A DNA stretch of 64,000 nt from Caldinitratiruptor microaerophilus (GCF_025999835.1 NZ_AP025628.1:2294001-2358000), one strand, 5' to 3'; shown: positions 15,990 to 24,955, counted from the stretch's first letter. The notes: a model not told the origin generated them from the letters alone. Numbers and translations: made by a program.

Positions 15990-18365
15990 CTACCGCATGC
16001 GTACGGCGAGAGGCAGGATGGCGGCGCTCGCAACCGCCAGCACCGCCCACAGGCCGGCCCAACCAGGCCCCCAGCGGCGTCGTACGCCCCGGAACACGGG
16101 AAACACCGCCGCCCCCCACGCGCCCGCCCACACGACCGCGGCCACCGGTCCGAGGGGTCGGGGGCCGGCCTGCGGCGGTTCGGGGAGACCCCGGAACAGT
16201 CCCATGCCCTGGGTGGCAACGAGGACAGCCCCTTCCCTGAGGACCGCGACGTCCCGCACGGACGCGTTCGTGAGCCCGATGGACCGCCAGGTGCGGCCGT
16301 CGTCATCGGTGAAAGCGACACCGTGGTACATGGTGCCGGCATACCAACTACCGGGAACGTTCCCTGGCGCGAGGGCCATCATGGCTGTTTCCGGCAGTCC
16401 GGCGTTCCGCAACTGCCAGGTTCGCCCCCCGTCGGGGGATACCGCGATGCCCCCCACCATCGCTGCCATCCAGACCTCACCCGGACGGTACGGGTTGCGG
16501 AGGACCGCCTGGATATCGAGCAGTTCTACCCCACCTGCGGCAGGTCGAATGCGGTGAAAGGTCCGGCCCCCGTCCGGGGTTTCCTGGAAGGATTCATGCC
16601 GCGGCACCCAGAGGTGCTGCGGATCCCGAGGGTCTGCAAACAGGCGGCTGATCGGATCGGGCTCCGGGTGGTCGGGAACCACCTGGCGCTCCACGTGCCA
16701 TCCGGCCGGACCCGGGCGGAACCGGTACAGGGCTCCGGGGTCGAGAGCATACCCGGTCGCGTCGCCCCCCGCCAGGCCGAAGACGGCACCCTCCTGATCG
16801 GGCAGGTTGACGCGTACCCACCCGGACTCGCCGGCAACCGAAGGCTCTCGTTGCTCGTAGAGCCCTCGCGCGGTGGCAGCGACCAGGCGGCCGCCGACCC
16901 GCGCGACCGCATAGACCGGAGCAGGAAGTCCGGACATCTCACTCCAGGTGCGGCCGTCGGAACTGAACCGGAGGCCGTCGCGCCCTGCGGCCCAGAGACC
17001 CCCCGACGGGTCGGCGTAAAGGTCGAAGACATCCGCGCGGAGGACGCGTTCCCACGTGAAGCCGAGCCCCTTCAACCCTTGAGGTGGCTGTTTCTCCCGC
17101 TGCGGCTCCGCCTGGAACGTGGCCCGTGTCCAGACCTTCGGCCCGCCAGGGGCCAGGCGGTACACCCGAACCTCCCATGTCCCGGGCATGGTCAGGACCG
17201 GGCCACCGCCCTCCAGCCCTCCGGCGCCATCGGACCGTAGAGCAAAACCGCGGGCAGGCATGGTCATGTCCTGCATCACGAAGCGGGCCCGGAACTCCGT
17301 CTCCTCCGGCCCCCGGCCCCTGGGCCGTGCCGGGCGCGGCGCCCCGGAGAACCGCTCGCGGGGTGGGTAGACGCGCAAGAAGACCCGGCCCGGCCCCGCC
17401 GGCCAGAGTTCCAGCTTCCATGGGCCGTCCGGGGTGGAGACGGTCTGTTCCTGCTTCGTGAAGAGCTGGCCCAGCTGGCCGGGCGGCAGCGATGCCATCA
17501 CCCCGCCCAGGGTCACCACAGCTCCCACGAACGCGCTCTCCCATGCTACCCGTCGGGCGAGTACGATGCCATTCCGTCCCGCCCGGACGTCGAACTGGTT
17601 CCGCGCCGCAAGAATGAGCGCTGCGGCCAGTGCGCTCAGCTTGAAGAGCAGGACCTGGCCGTAGGGTGTCGCGCGAAGGCCGGCAACGCCCGCGATCCGG
17701 AGCACAGCCTGAATTAGCCCACTGGCGATGAGCACCGCGACGGCTGCCGCGGCCAGCCGGGAGAAGCGCCGGGCCACGTCCTCCGGAGCCCCGACCCGGA
17801 GCGCGGTGGAAAGGCCGAGAAGACCGCCAAACCAGACGCCTGCGGCCAGGAGGTGCAGGGAATCTGCCACGACCGGCAAGACCGGCGCAACGTCCGCGAC
17901 GGCGTGTCCCGACAGGACATGTGCCATGAGAAGGCTCGCCGCCACCACCACCGCCAGGCCCCAACGGCCTTGCCCCCACTGCTCCGCACCGGCCGCTGCC
18001 CCCGGCGACGCCCGCAGGCCGAGCGTCACCGCCAGAACGGCCGCTCCGGCGAGACCCTGGCGAAGAAGCCACTGCCGGCCAAAGCCAGCGGTCGTGATCA
18101 ACGCCTGGCTCACAGGCCCGAGAAGGGCCGTGCCGAGAACCTGGAGCTGCACCAGGAGCCAGAGCAGCCCTGCCGCCAGCACCAGGAGGGAGAGCCCGAG
18201 CAAGGCGGTCCCGGCCCGATTCCGCCCCCCGGCGGATCCGGCGGGATGTGCCGCCGCTGGTCCCGGCCGGCCGGCCAGGACCCCTTCGAACAGCACCAGG
18301 CCAAAGAGACCCGAGGCCCCGAGGAGGCTGAGCCCTCGTGCCAGACCGAGCGCCCACGTTTCCAC
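15990..18365 (-). CDS. CopD-type membrane protein fused to beta-propeller
   Basis: A 791-residue fusion. The first 300 residues or so are a CopD/PcoD copper-import-like membrane domain with about eight helices, including LSGHAVADV and ADSLHLLAAGVWFGGL. A hydrophilic domain (about 320-450) with QDMTMPARGFAL and a Pro-rich loop follows. Then comes a BNR/YCF48-like propeller (about 450-730) with repeats such as SSDGRTW, TPDGGRTF, SPDGGRTW and TDDDGRTW. A final transmembrane hairpin (about 738-788) ends the protein. CopD and CopC work together on copper uptake or periplasmic copper. The propeller is an unusual addition and might hold a partner protein. It is followed in frame by the redoxin remnant. 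Confidence 0.85.
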   Translation of the reverse strand: METWALGLARGLSLLGASGLFGLVLFEGVLAGRPGPAAAHPAGSAGGRNRAGTALLGLSLLVLAAGLLWLLVQLQVLGTALLGPVSQALITTAGFGRQWLLRQGLAGAAVLAVTLGLRASPGAAAGAEQWGQGRWGLAVVVAASLLMAHVLSGHAVADVAPVLPVVADSLHLLAAGVWFGGLLGLSTALRVGAPEDVARRFSRLAAAAVAVLIASGLIQAVLRIAGVAGLRATPYGQVLLFKLSALAAALILAARNQFDVRAGRNGIVLARRVAWESAFVGAVVTLGGVMASLPPGQLGQLFTKQEQTVSTPDGPWKLELWPAGPGRVFLRVYPPRERFSGAPRPARPRGRGPEETEFRARFVMQDMTMPARGFALRSDGAGGLEGGGPVLTMPGTWEVRVYRLAPGGPKVWTRATFQAEPQREKQPPQGLKGLGFTWERVLRADVFDLYADPSGGLWAAGRDGLRFSSDGRTWSEMSGLPAPVYAVARVGGRLVAATARGLYEQREPSVAGESGWVRVNLPDQEGAVFGLAGGDATGYALDPGALYRFRPGPAGWHVERQVVPDHPEPDPISRLFADPRDPQHLWVPRHESFQETPDGGRTFHRIRPAAGGVELLDIQAVLRNPYRPGEVWMAAMVGGIAVSPDGGRTWQLRNAGLPETAMMALAPGNVPGSWYAGTMYHGVAFTDDDGRTWRSIGLTNASVRDVAVLREGAVLVATQGMGLFRGLPEPPQAGPRPLGPVAAVVWAGAWGAAVFPVFRGVRRRWGPGWAGLWAVLAVASAAILPLAVRMR

Positions 18366-18379
18366 CGGAACCCTCCGAA

Positions 18380-19105
18380 TCAGTGCCGGCGCACCACGAA
18401 GGCCACAGCGGCCAGTCCCAGGACCACCACGCCCGCCGCGACCATCGCGCCGCGCGTCAGGTTCGGTGTGCGAGCCGCCTCCCGCTCCAGGGGACGGGTC
18501 ACGCGTTCACCGGTTGCCGGCGTACCTCCCGTGGCCACCTGTCCGGTCCGAGCGGACGGCCGCGCGTCGGACGCCCCGGTTGCCGCCTGCCCACTCGCCT
18601 CCGCGGCCGGCTGGCTGGCCTGCGCGGTGGACCCCGCCGCCGGCACCGGCCCCACACCTGCATCGGGATTCGTACCGGCTCTTGGGGCCAAGACCGTGAA
18701 CCGCCAGGAACCCTTGACCGCATGCCCGTCTGCCGACACCACCGCCCAGCGGACGGTGTACTGACCCGGTGGCAGGTCGCCCACCGACACCTCGATCTGG
18801 GGACCCTGACTCGCCGATCCCTCAGCGACTCGCTTCCCCTGTTGGTCCACGACCTCCAGGCGGCTCGCACCGGCCTGGAGCGACTCGTTGAAAACGGCTC
18901 GCACTGTCCCGGGGCCGCCCTCGACCTGGGCTCCGTCGGCCGGTGTGGCCGCGACGAGCGCGGAGTGCGCCTCGACCCCGAACGCGGTCACGGAAGCCAG
19001 GACGGCAGTGAAGAGCGCAACGGCAACGAGGGTCGAGACCAGCCTGGGGCGGGGTCCCAGCACCGAGCACTTCGCCAACATCGGGTCGCCGTCCCTTCGC
19101 ATCAT
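18380..19105 (-). CDS. copC: CopC-domain copper-binding protein with C-terminal anchor
   Basis: About 241 residues. ATG 19105 overlaps the preceding stop (ATGA); ATG 19081 with AAGGGA upstream is another possible start. A signal peptide ends before EAHSALV, which would leave the His that begins mature CopC proteins. The CopC fold follows (TPADGA, FNESLQAG, SADGHAVKGSWRF); the DGH supplies the second copper site. A long Ala/Thr/Gly-rich linker (about 135-210) leads to a C-terminal helix and RRH. It is upstream of the CopD fusion and probably hands Cu(II) to it at the outer face of the membrane. Confidence 0.9.
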   Translation of the reverse strand: MMRRDGDPMLAKCSVLGPRPRLVSTLVAVALFTAVLASVTAFGVEAHSALVAATPADGAQVEGGPGTVRAVFNESLQAGASRLEVVDQQGKRVAEGSASQGPQIEVSVGDLPPGQYTVRWAVVSADGHAVKGSWRFTVLAPRAGTNPDAGVGPVPAAGSTAQASQPAAEASGQAATGASDARPSARTGQVATGGTPATGERVTRPLEREAARTPNLTRGAMVAAGVVVLGLAAVAFVVRRH

Positions 19106-19416
19106 CGAATCTCGAACGTGAGGCTCTTTTCCAGTCCGATGGGCCGGTGCTCCATGTCCGTGATCCACACGCGCACGACGTGCCGGCCCGGCGGTAGATT
19201 CCGGAACGTGTAAGAGGGGCTGTATTGCATGACTTCGGGGCCGCCGTCCAGGCTCAGATGGGAATGGCTGTCCTTACCCAGGCTTAGACCGGTCACCTTC
19301 ACCGTCACGGTCGCCTGGCTCCCGCGTACGTCGACCGCCGCGTCAAGGGTCGCCTGCGGTCGGCGCCCACACCCGACAAGGAGCGCCAGGAGAGCCAGAG
19401 CGATCGCTACACGCAT
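19102..19416 (-). CDS. small lipoprotein with Ig-like fold
   Basis: A 104-residue lipoprotein. The signal peptide runs to the lipobox LVGC (Cys at about 16). The mature part (about 17-104) is beta-rich: TVTVKVTGLSLG, then SHSHLSLDGGPEVM, the PPGRHVVRVWITD loop, and SLTFEIR. This resembles the small FixH/YtkA-like or CopC-like domains found in copper operons. The HSH plus Met-rich region could bind copper. ATG 19416 is chosen as the start of the lipoprotein signal; the ribosome binding site is weak. It overlaps copC by 4 bases, so the lipoprotein, copC and copD fusion form one operon. Confidence 0.72.
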   Translation of the reverse strand: MRVAIALALLALLVGCGRRPQATLDAAVDVRGSQATVTVKVTGLSLGKDSHSHLSLDGGPEVMQYSPSYTFRNLPPGRHVVRVWITDMEHRPIGLEKSLTFEIR

Positions 19417-19697
19417 CGGTATTCCCGGGGTGGACGACCGCCTGCTGCACTTCTGCTGCACGGACACCACCTCAGCAGAACAGGGCCAGACAGCGCCCGA
19501 CGGCACCCGGAGCACGGGGTCTTGCATGCACCCCAAGCCGCCGAATCGATCGCTCTCGGTCAGAAACATTCGCTGAACAGAAGTGTAGCCACCGGCCCGA
19601 CGGGCGTTAATAGGCCGATCGACTCATTTCCCCGCGCCGGGCGAACCATGCGCTGCTCGGTCACCGCCCTCACTACTTCCCGCTCGCGGTGGTGTGT
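19417..19697. other. intergenic, no gene recognised
   Basis: The open frames here lack motifs and a good start. The promoter of the lipoprotein-copC-copD operon should lie here; no clear -35/-10 pair or operator was identified. Confidence 0.3.
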
Positions 19698-20339
19698 TCA
19701 ACCGGCGGGAGGCATGCGCGCCGGCGTCGCCGGGCCCACCGCCCTCTTATACCCGGACGCAGTTGGCTGTGAAGACGAACCACGCCCCGTGAGCGCCCGC
19801 CGGCTCAAAACCGGCCTCCCGACACAACCTGTCCAGGGTTCGTCGCGACTGGTAGTGCGGATCGAGCGCGATCTCCGTGAACGACAGCACGCCTCCCGGT
19901 CGCAGGACCCTCTGCAGCTCGCGTAGGGCAGCGCCCCGGTCAGGGATCTCGCCCAGCACCGTGACAGCCAGGCGGGACAGCGCAGCGACCGGCGCCGCGC
20001 CACCGCTCGCCACCCGAGCGACGACACGAGCAGGCCGATTGCGCCGGTGACAAGAACAGCCCAAACCGGCATGCGACGACTCCCTTCCGTACCTTGTCGT
20101 GACTGCCGCAACTGCCGCCAGAGGGGCCACAGTGCGATCGCCACGAACACCACCGAGCTGGCGGCGAGAAGCGGAACCCGGTACCGATCGATTCCGACCA
20201 GCGGGACGAACCCTCCGGCCGCCAGAATGATCAGGATCGGAATCAGGTGATCGGGGCAGACCAGCGCCGCGATCCAGGCCACCGGGTCCTGGCGGAGGCG
20301 CCCGAGTAGCTCGCGGATCTGGCGCAGCTCTTCCAGCAC
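19698..20339 (-). CDS. small membrane protein, chimeric C-terminus
   Basis: The first 110 residues or so look real: start GTG 20339 after GGAGG, an amphipathic N-terminus, then three hydrophobic segments (about 20-43, 54-73 and 91-110) with VCPDHLIPIL. After about residue 113 the frame runs antisense-like through a methyltransferase remnant that is read in another frame, giving Arg/Ser-rich junk. The ORF is thus a membrane protein joined to foreign sequence. The gene follows the CadA-type ATPase by 40 bases and may have been a metal-transport accessory protein. The true C-terminus is probably lost. Confidence 0.55.
   Translation of the reverse strand: MLEELRQIRELLGRLRQDPVAWIAALVCPDHLIPILIILAAGGFVPLVGIDRYRVPLLAASSVVFVAIALWPLWRQLRQSRQGTEGSRRMPVWAVLVTGAIGLLVSSLGWRAVARRRSLRCPAWLSRCWARSLTGALPYASCRGSCDREACCRSRRSRSIRTTSRDEPWTGCVGRPVLSRRALTGRGSSSQPTASGYKRAVGPATPARMPPAG
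19747..19980 (-). pseudogene. C-terminal remnant of a SAM-dependent methyltransferase
   Basis: In a frame different from the membrane protein, this stretch encodes VTVLGEIPDRGAALREL, then RVLRPGGVLSFTEI, DPHYQSRRTLDRLC, EAGFEPAG and FTAN. These are the motifs after motif II of class I methyltransferases, ending at a stop. The SAM-binding first half is absent. It is a 5'-truncated gene, and the deletion joined it to the upstream membrane gene. Confidence 0.7.
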
Positions 20340-20378
20340 ATCATCTCCCTCCGCGTACGGCAGCAGACGGCCTGGCGT

Positions 20379-22625
20379 TCATGCCGGCCCGGCGGGGGCC
20401 GCGGCACCGGCGAGCCGGTCTTTCCGCAGGTTGCCCTCGGACCCACCCCGGCCGCTCACCCGCAGGATGCGGGTCGCGTTCAGAATCGCGAGCAGCGACA
20501 CCCCCACGTCCGCGAACACCGCCTCCCACATGTTCGCCACCCCGGCGGCCCCGAGCCGGACGAACACAGCCTTCACCCCGAGCGCGAAAGCGACGTTCTG
20601 CAGGATGACCCGCCGGGTGGCCCGGGCAAGGGTGACGGCATCGGCCAGGCGCAAGGGTGAGTCGTCCATGATGACCACGTCGGCCGCTTCGATCGCCGCA
20701 TCGGAGCCCAGTCCGCCCATGGCGACGCCGACGTCGGCACGGGTCAGCACCGGCGCGTCGTTGATGCCGTCGCCGACGAACGCGAGGGCACCGCGCCGGC
20801 GACCCCCGCGCTCCCGGCGCTCCCTGTCGATGCGCTCCACGGCCGCCACCTTCTCCTCCGGCAGGAGGTTGGCGTACACCTCGTCCAGGCCCAGTGACTG
20901 CGCCACGCGGCCGGCCACCGTGCGGTCGTCCCCGGTCAGCATCACCTGCCGGCGCACGCCCAGCCCCCGAAGCGCACGAATGGCCTCGGCGGCGTCGGGC
21001 TTCGGCTCGTCCGCGATGACGATGCGGCCCGCCGGTCGCCCGTCCACGGCCAGGTGGACGATCGTTCCCACCCGATCCGTGCCTTCGTACGGCACGCCCT
21101 CGCGGCGCATCAGCCGTTCGTTGCCGGCCAGGACCAGCCGGCCGCCGACCCGGGCCCGCACCCCGTGCCCGGCGACTTCCTCGTAGTCCGAGACGGCCGT
21201 CGTGTTCACCGGACGCCCGTAGGCCTCCAGAATCGGGGCGGCGATGGGGTGGTTCGAGAACGTCTCCGCGTGCGCCGCCAGTTCCAGCACCTGGTCCCGG
21301 GAGTACCCGCCGAAGGAGGTGACCTCCACGACCCGGAACACCCCCCGGGTCAACGTCCCCGTCTTGTCCCACACCACGGTGTCCAGCTTCGCCAGGGCGT
21401 CGAGGTAGTTGCCCCCCTTGACCAGTACCCCGCGCCGCGAAGCGCCGCCGATCCCGCCGAAGTAGCCGAGCGGGATCGAGACCACCAGGGCGCAGGGGCA
21501 CGAGATGACCAGGAGTACCAGCGCCCGGCGGAGCCAGTCGCCGAACTGCGCCCCCGGGACCACGAGCGGTGGGATCACGGCCAGGGCCAGCGCTCCCAGC
21601 ACCACTGCGGGCGTGTAGTATCGGGAGAACGTCGTGATGAAGCGCTCCGTCGGGGCCTTGCGCGCGGCCGCCTCTTCCACCAGCGCAAGGATCTTTGCTA
21701 CGGAGGACTCCGCAAACGGCCGGGTCACCCGCACGACCAGCAGGCCACGTGTGTTGACCATCCCGGCCAGCACGTTGTCGCCGATCCCGACCGGGCGCGG
21801 CACCGATTCCCCGGTGAGGGCCGAGGTGTCGACGAAGGACGATCCCTCGACGATCTCGCCGTCCAGGGGAATCCGTTCACCCGGCCGGACCACGATCTCC
21901 TCTCCCGCCCCCACGGTCTCGGGGGACACCCGCCGGGTCTCACCGCCGCGCCGGACGTTCGCATAGTCCGGCCGGATCTCCATGAGTGCGCGGATCGAAC
22001 GCCGGGAGCGGGCGACTGCCAGAGCCTGGAAAAACTCGCCGACCGAGAAGAACAGCATGACCGCCACGGCCTCCGGCAGCTCATGGATGGCAATGGCGCC
22101 GAGGGTAGCGATGGTCATGAGGAAGTTCTCGTCGAAGAGCTGTCCACGTCGTGCGTTCACGACCGCGGCCCGGATCACCCGCCGCCCGGCCAAAAGGTAC
22201 GCCATGAGGAGCGTCGCGTATTCCGCCACGGCGTAGGGGGTCGCGTGCAGCACCCGGTTGAAGGCGATACCCACGGCGAACAGGAGACCGGATGCGACAA
22301 GCTCGACAAGCCGCCGTCCGCGGACAACCTCATCCTCTTCCTGGCCGCGGGCGCGGACCTGCTCGGGATGGTGCGTGGGGGTAGCCGCCTCCGCGTCCGC
22401 CTCGCTGCGGGTGTGGCCGCGGACGATGGCTACGCCGGGCTCCACCCGGTCGATGATGGACTGCGCCCTTTCCACCTGATCCGGGGGTAACAGAATCCGG
22501 CCCGTCGCAAAGCTGACACTCACGTCCTCAACGCCCTCCCGGCGGAGGGCGTCCTCGATCCGAGCCACACAGCTGGCGCAGTCCAGTCCCTCGAGCACGT
22601 AAGTCTCCAGTTTCTCACGCGCCAC
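20379..22625 (-). CDS. cadA: Zn/Cd/Pb-type P1B-ATPase
   Basis: A 748-residue heavy-metal pump. The N-terminal domain has GLDCASC (about 13-19) and a short His pair near 85. Membrane helices, the actuator TGES, the CPC site in SCPCALVVSIPLGYF and the phosphorylation motif DKTGTLT follow, then FSNHPIA and [12 protein letters not shown]. The CPCALVVSIP pattern with downstream GG/K marks the ZntA/CadA branch rather than CopA. GTG 22625 follows directly after the regulator's stop codon, so the two form one operon. It exports Zn(II), Cd(II), Pb(II) or Co(II); the exact ion cannot be read from sequence. Confidence 0.92.
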   Translation of the reverse strand: MAREKLETYVLEGLDCASCVARIEDALRREGVEDVSVSFATGRILLPPDQVERAQSIIDRVEPGVAIVRGHTRSEADAEAATPTHHPEQVRARGQEEDEVVRGRRLVELVASGLLFAVGIAFNRVLHATPYAVAEYATLLMAYLLAGRRVIRAAVVNARRGQLFDENFLMTIATLGAIAIHELPEAVAVMLFFSVGEFFQALAVARSRRSIRALMEIRPDYANVRRGGETRRVSPETVGAGEEIVVRPGERIPLDGEIVEGSSFVDTSALTGESVPRPVGIGDNVLAGMVNTRGLLVVRVTRPFAESSVAKILALVEEAAARKAPTERFITTFSRYYTPAVVLGALALAVIPPLVVPGAQFGDWLRRALVLLVISCPCALVVSIPLGYFGGIGGASRRGVLVKGGNYLDALAKLDTVVWDKTGTLTRGVFRVVEVTSFGGYSRDQVLELAAHAETFSNHPIAAPILEAYGRPVNTTAVSDYEEVAGHGVRARVGGRLVLAGNERLMRREGVPYEGTDRVGTIVHLAVDGRPAGRIVIADEPKPDAAEAIRALRGLGVRRQVMLTGDDRTVAGRVAQSLGLDEVYANLLPEEKVAAVERIDRERRERGGRRRGALAFVGDGINDAPVLTRADVGVAMGGLGSDAAIEAADVVIMDDSPLRLADAVTLARATRRVILQNVAFALGVKAVFVRLGAAGVANMWEAVFADVGVSLLAILNATRILRVSGRGGSEGNLRKDRLAGAAAPAGPA

Positions 22626-22994
22626 TCAGCGTTCCTCCTCGTAGTGGTCCTGTGCGACCTGGATCAGGCGCAGCACATGCTCGTCCGCCAGCGTGTAGTA
22701 GACGTGTTTGCCGTCCCGCCGGTACCTGACGAGCCGCATGATCTTCAGGAGACGCAGGTGGTGGGAGATCGCGGGCAGCGTCAGGTCGAGGATCTCGGCC
22801 AGGGTGTGAACGCAAAGCTCCTCCTGTGCCAGGAGGTACAGGATCTTCGCACGCGTCTCGTCTGCCAGGACGCGAAACAGTTCGGAGAGCCCCGCTACCT
22901 CGAGGATGCGTTCACGGAGCTGCTGCACGCGATCGCCCCGGGGCTCCGGATCCCCGCACACGTCGCGAGTACGGCCTTCCTCCAGAGTGCTCAT
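22626..22994 (-). CDS. ArsR/SmtB-family metal-sensing repressor
   Basis: A 122-residue winged-helix repressor that releases DNA when metal binds. The HTH is TLAEILDLTLPAISHHLRLL (about 64-83) with a wing GKHVYY. It keeps the ELCV cysteine (about 60) that forms the alpha3N site in CadC, and DVCG near 13. The C-terminal helix DEHVLRLIQVAQDHYEE has the Asp, His, His and Glu order of the alpha5 zinc site in SmtB. It may therefore sense Zn(II) through alpha5 and a softer metal through cysteines. It is cotranscribed with the cadA-type pump, which it most likely represses. Confidence 0.92.
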   Translation of the reverse strand: MSTLEEGRTRDVCGDPEPRGDRVQQLRERILEVAGLSELFRVLADETRAKILYLLAQEELCVHTLAEILDLTLPAISHHLRLLKIMRLVRYRRDGKHVYYTLADEHVLRLIQVAQDHYEEER

Positions 22995-23474
22995 CCCACC
23001 GACCCCACAAACGGTTCTACAGTTGTTTAATCGTACTCTAGCCTACCAGACTCCCGTCGTCAACCCAGGGGCGAAGATGCCGGAACCCAGCAATCGCCCT
23101 ACCCGAGAACGCTCGGTTTGCCGGTTGCAGATTGAGCCGCATAGCCTGGCATCCCAGGCTTGGACCGTCTGGTCGCGGGACATGCGAGTCCGGAGCGTTG
23201 CGATCTCGAACCGCGCCGCAAGTGCCGGGTGGGGAAGTGTTCCGTTCGGAGGAGGCCGGGAAGGGGGACCAGGCACGGTTGCGGTCGAAACGCAACTTCT
23301 GGGTTTTGATTTTTCCCTAGCGGAAGTTGGCGTGCAAGACTCGCGCTGCGGTGCCGCAAGGCGCTACGGGGCGTCTTCCTGCTACCCGCCGGGCCGTTTG
23401 ACGGGCACGGGTGCAGCCCTGTACGGTGGTCGCAGTACCCTCAGCGGTATCGAGAGACGGGAGGGACCTCTCAC
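22995..23474. other. 480-base gene-free region
   Basis: No credible gene was found on either strand. It should hold the ArsR-regulated promoter (an AT-richer patch at about 23022-23045) and the promoter of the rhodanese gene, but no clean 12-2-12 ArsR dyad was seen. Confidence 0.4.
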
Positions 23475-23819
23475 GTGGCTGGCCCGGTGACTGGCGCCTG
23501 TACCCAAGTGACTGCCCAGGAGCTGCGCCGCTTGCTGGCACAGCGGCACGACATGCAGCTCATCGACGTGCGGGAGCCCGTCGAGTTCGCCCAGCAGCAC
23601 ATCCCCGGGGCCATGCTGCTCCCCCTGGGGCAGCTCCCGGCCCGGATGCGCGAGATCGACCCGACTCGCCTGGCCATCCTGGTCTGCCGGAGCGGCAACC
23701 GCAGCGCCATCGCCTGCCAGTTCCTGCGGGCCCGGGGCTATCACAAGGTGGTCAACTTTGCCGGTGGTATGCTCTCCTGGAACGAGATCGGCGGCCCGAC
23801 CGCCACCGGCCTGGAGTGA
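23475..23819 (+). CDS. single-domain rhodanese
   Basis: A 114-residue cytoplasmic rhodanese. It has the family landmarks LIDVREPVEF near 29-38, HIPGAMLLPL, the catalytic loop CRSGNRS near 72-78 with the persulfide Cys, and FAGGMLSW near 94-101. It can move sulfane sulfur, and such proteins often serve in persulfide or metal-thiol stress. GTG 23475 is preceded by GGGAGGG. Its neighbours are metal pumps and a multicopper oxidase, which fits a redox or copper-sulfur link. A second, membrane-linked rhodanese lies at 26249-26719. Confidence 0.9.
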   Translation: MAGPVTGACTQVTAQELRRLLAQRHDMQLIDVREPVEFAQQHIPGAMLLPLGQLPARMREIDPTRLAILVCRSGNRSAIACQFLRARGYHKVVNFAGGMLSWNEIGGPTATGLE

Positions 23820-23924
23820 CGGCGGGACAGCGGATGCGCGAAACCTCCACAACCTCTCCAACACGCCGCCACAAGTCTGCGCTATGTTTCACGTGCAGAA
23901 GACGGGTCCGGGAGGGGATGGCAC

Positions 23925-24413
23925 GTGGAGCGCAGGACGCTGAGGTGGACGGTGGTCGGTGGCCTCGTCCTGGCCGGAGCCATCGCGGCCGGCTGCGCGG
24001 CGCCCCGGGCTTCCGGCACGGCGCAAGCGGCGGGCACGTCCCCACCCCGGGTCACAGCGCCCCTCAGCCAGGCCAACGAGGGAGGCAACGTGACCGTGAA
24101 GGTCACGTGGGCAAACCCCGGCGCCACCGGGGAAGGACCACGGTTCGAGGTCGAGCTCGACACGCACTCCGTGAACCTGGATGAGTACAGGCTCGAGGAT
24201 CTCGCCGTACTCCGGGCCGGCGGGCGGGAAGTGAAGCCGGAGTCCTGGTCGGAGTCCGGAGGCGGCGGCCATCACCGGGGCGGCATCCTCCGGTTCCCCG
24301 CCCGGGTGGACGGTGCACCGGTGCTGCGGCCAGGCATCGGGACCGTCGAACTGGTGATCCGCGACATCGCCGGCGTGCCGGAACGGGTGTTCAAGTGGGA
24401 GGTGCGGCCATGA
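23925..24413 (+). CDS. beta-rich lipoprotein
   Basis: A 162-residue lipoprotein with lipobox AAGC (Cys at about 24) after a typical signal. The mature part contains GNVTVKVTWANPGATG, THSVNLDEYRLEDL and VELVIRDIAGV, which point to an Ig-like or CopC-like sandwich. A HH pair in GGGHHRGG (about 115-122) and SHS-type residues suggest metal contact. GTG 23925 has a GGGAGGGG site upstream. Its stop overlaps the next membrane gene (ATGA), and the multicopper oxidase lies further down, so it probably belongs to a copper oxidation unit. Confidence 0.75.
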   Translation: MERRTLRWTVVGGLVLAGAIAAGCAAPRASGTAQAAGTSPPRVTAPLSQANEGGNVTVKVTWANPGATGEGPRFEVELDTHSVNLDEYRLEDLAVLRAGGREVKPESWSESGGGGHHRGGILRFPARVDGAPVLRPGIGTVELVIRDIAGVPERVFKWEVRP

Positions 24414-24940
24414 GCGCGCAGGTCGGGGGCGCGGCGGGCGCGCAGGCGATGGCCTGCTGTTCCGCGGGCGCTACGTCGGGTCGGGACCCGTGGCGGGTCT
24501 GGGGTCTGCCCACCCTGGCAGGCCTCCTCGCTGCCGCAGGCCTGGTGGGGCTCTATCTCGGGATCGTCACCCTGGCCCAGGGGTGGGCGCACGCGGTGGA
24601 ACTGCTCCTCGGGGACTGGTACCTGGTGGCGCTCATCGTCGCCGGGTTCGGCGTGCAGGTGGGCCTCTTCACCTACGTCCGTACGGGAATGCATGCCCGA
24701 CACGTGGACCGCTCCGCAACCGCCCTCGCCGGTGCAGGGACGGGCACTTCCACCGTGTCCATGCTCGCCTGCTGCGCCCACCACGTGACGGACGTCCTGC
24801 CCCTGGTCGGGCTCTCCGGCGCTGCCGTGTTCCTCAACACGTACCGGACGCCCCTGATGCTGCTGGGGGTGGCGACGAACGTCGTGGGCATCGTCGTGAT
24901 GCTGCGCCTCATCCGCCGCTTGAAGCACGGGGCAGCGTGA
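24410..24940 (+). CDS. four-helix membrane protein with CC motifs
   Basis: A 176-residue integral membrane protein with four hydrophobic segments. It has an N-terminal MACCS (about 14-18) and an intramembrane ACCAHHVTDVLPLVGLSG near 120-137. Paired cysteines with histidines inside a transmembrane helix are a plausible metal path, reminiscent of mercury or copper import proteins, but I do not recognise a named family. ATG 24410 overlaps the lipoprotein stop. Placement between a lipoprotein and a multicopper oxidase suggests Cu or other soft metal handling. Confidence 0.75.
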   Translation: MSAQVGGAAGAQAMACCSAGATSGRDPWRVWGLPTLAGLLAAAGLVGLYLGIVTLAQGWAHAVELLLGDWYLVALIVAGFGVQVGLFTYVRTGMHARHVDRSATALAGAGTGTSTVSMLACCAHHVTDVLPLVGLSGAAVFLNTYRTPLMLLGVATNVVGIVVMLRLIRRLKHGAA

Positions 24941-24955
24941 ACCCGCGGCGTGTCC

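Noticed and set aside
23038-23490. Small frames in the gap before the rhodanese gene
   Set aside because: They overlap each other on both strands, lack ribosome sites and motifs, and have shadow-like composition.
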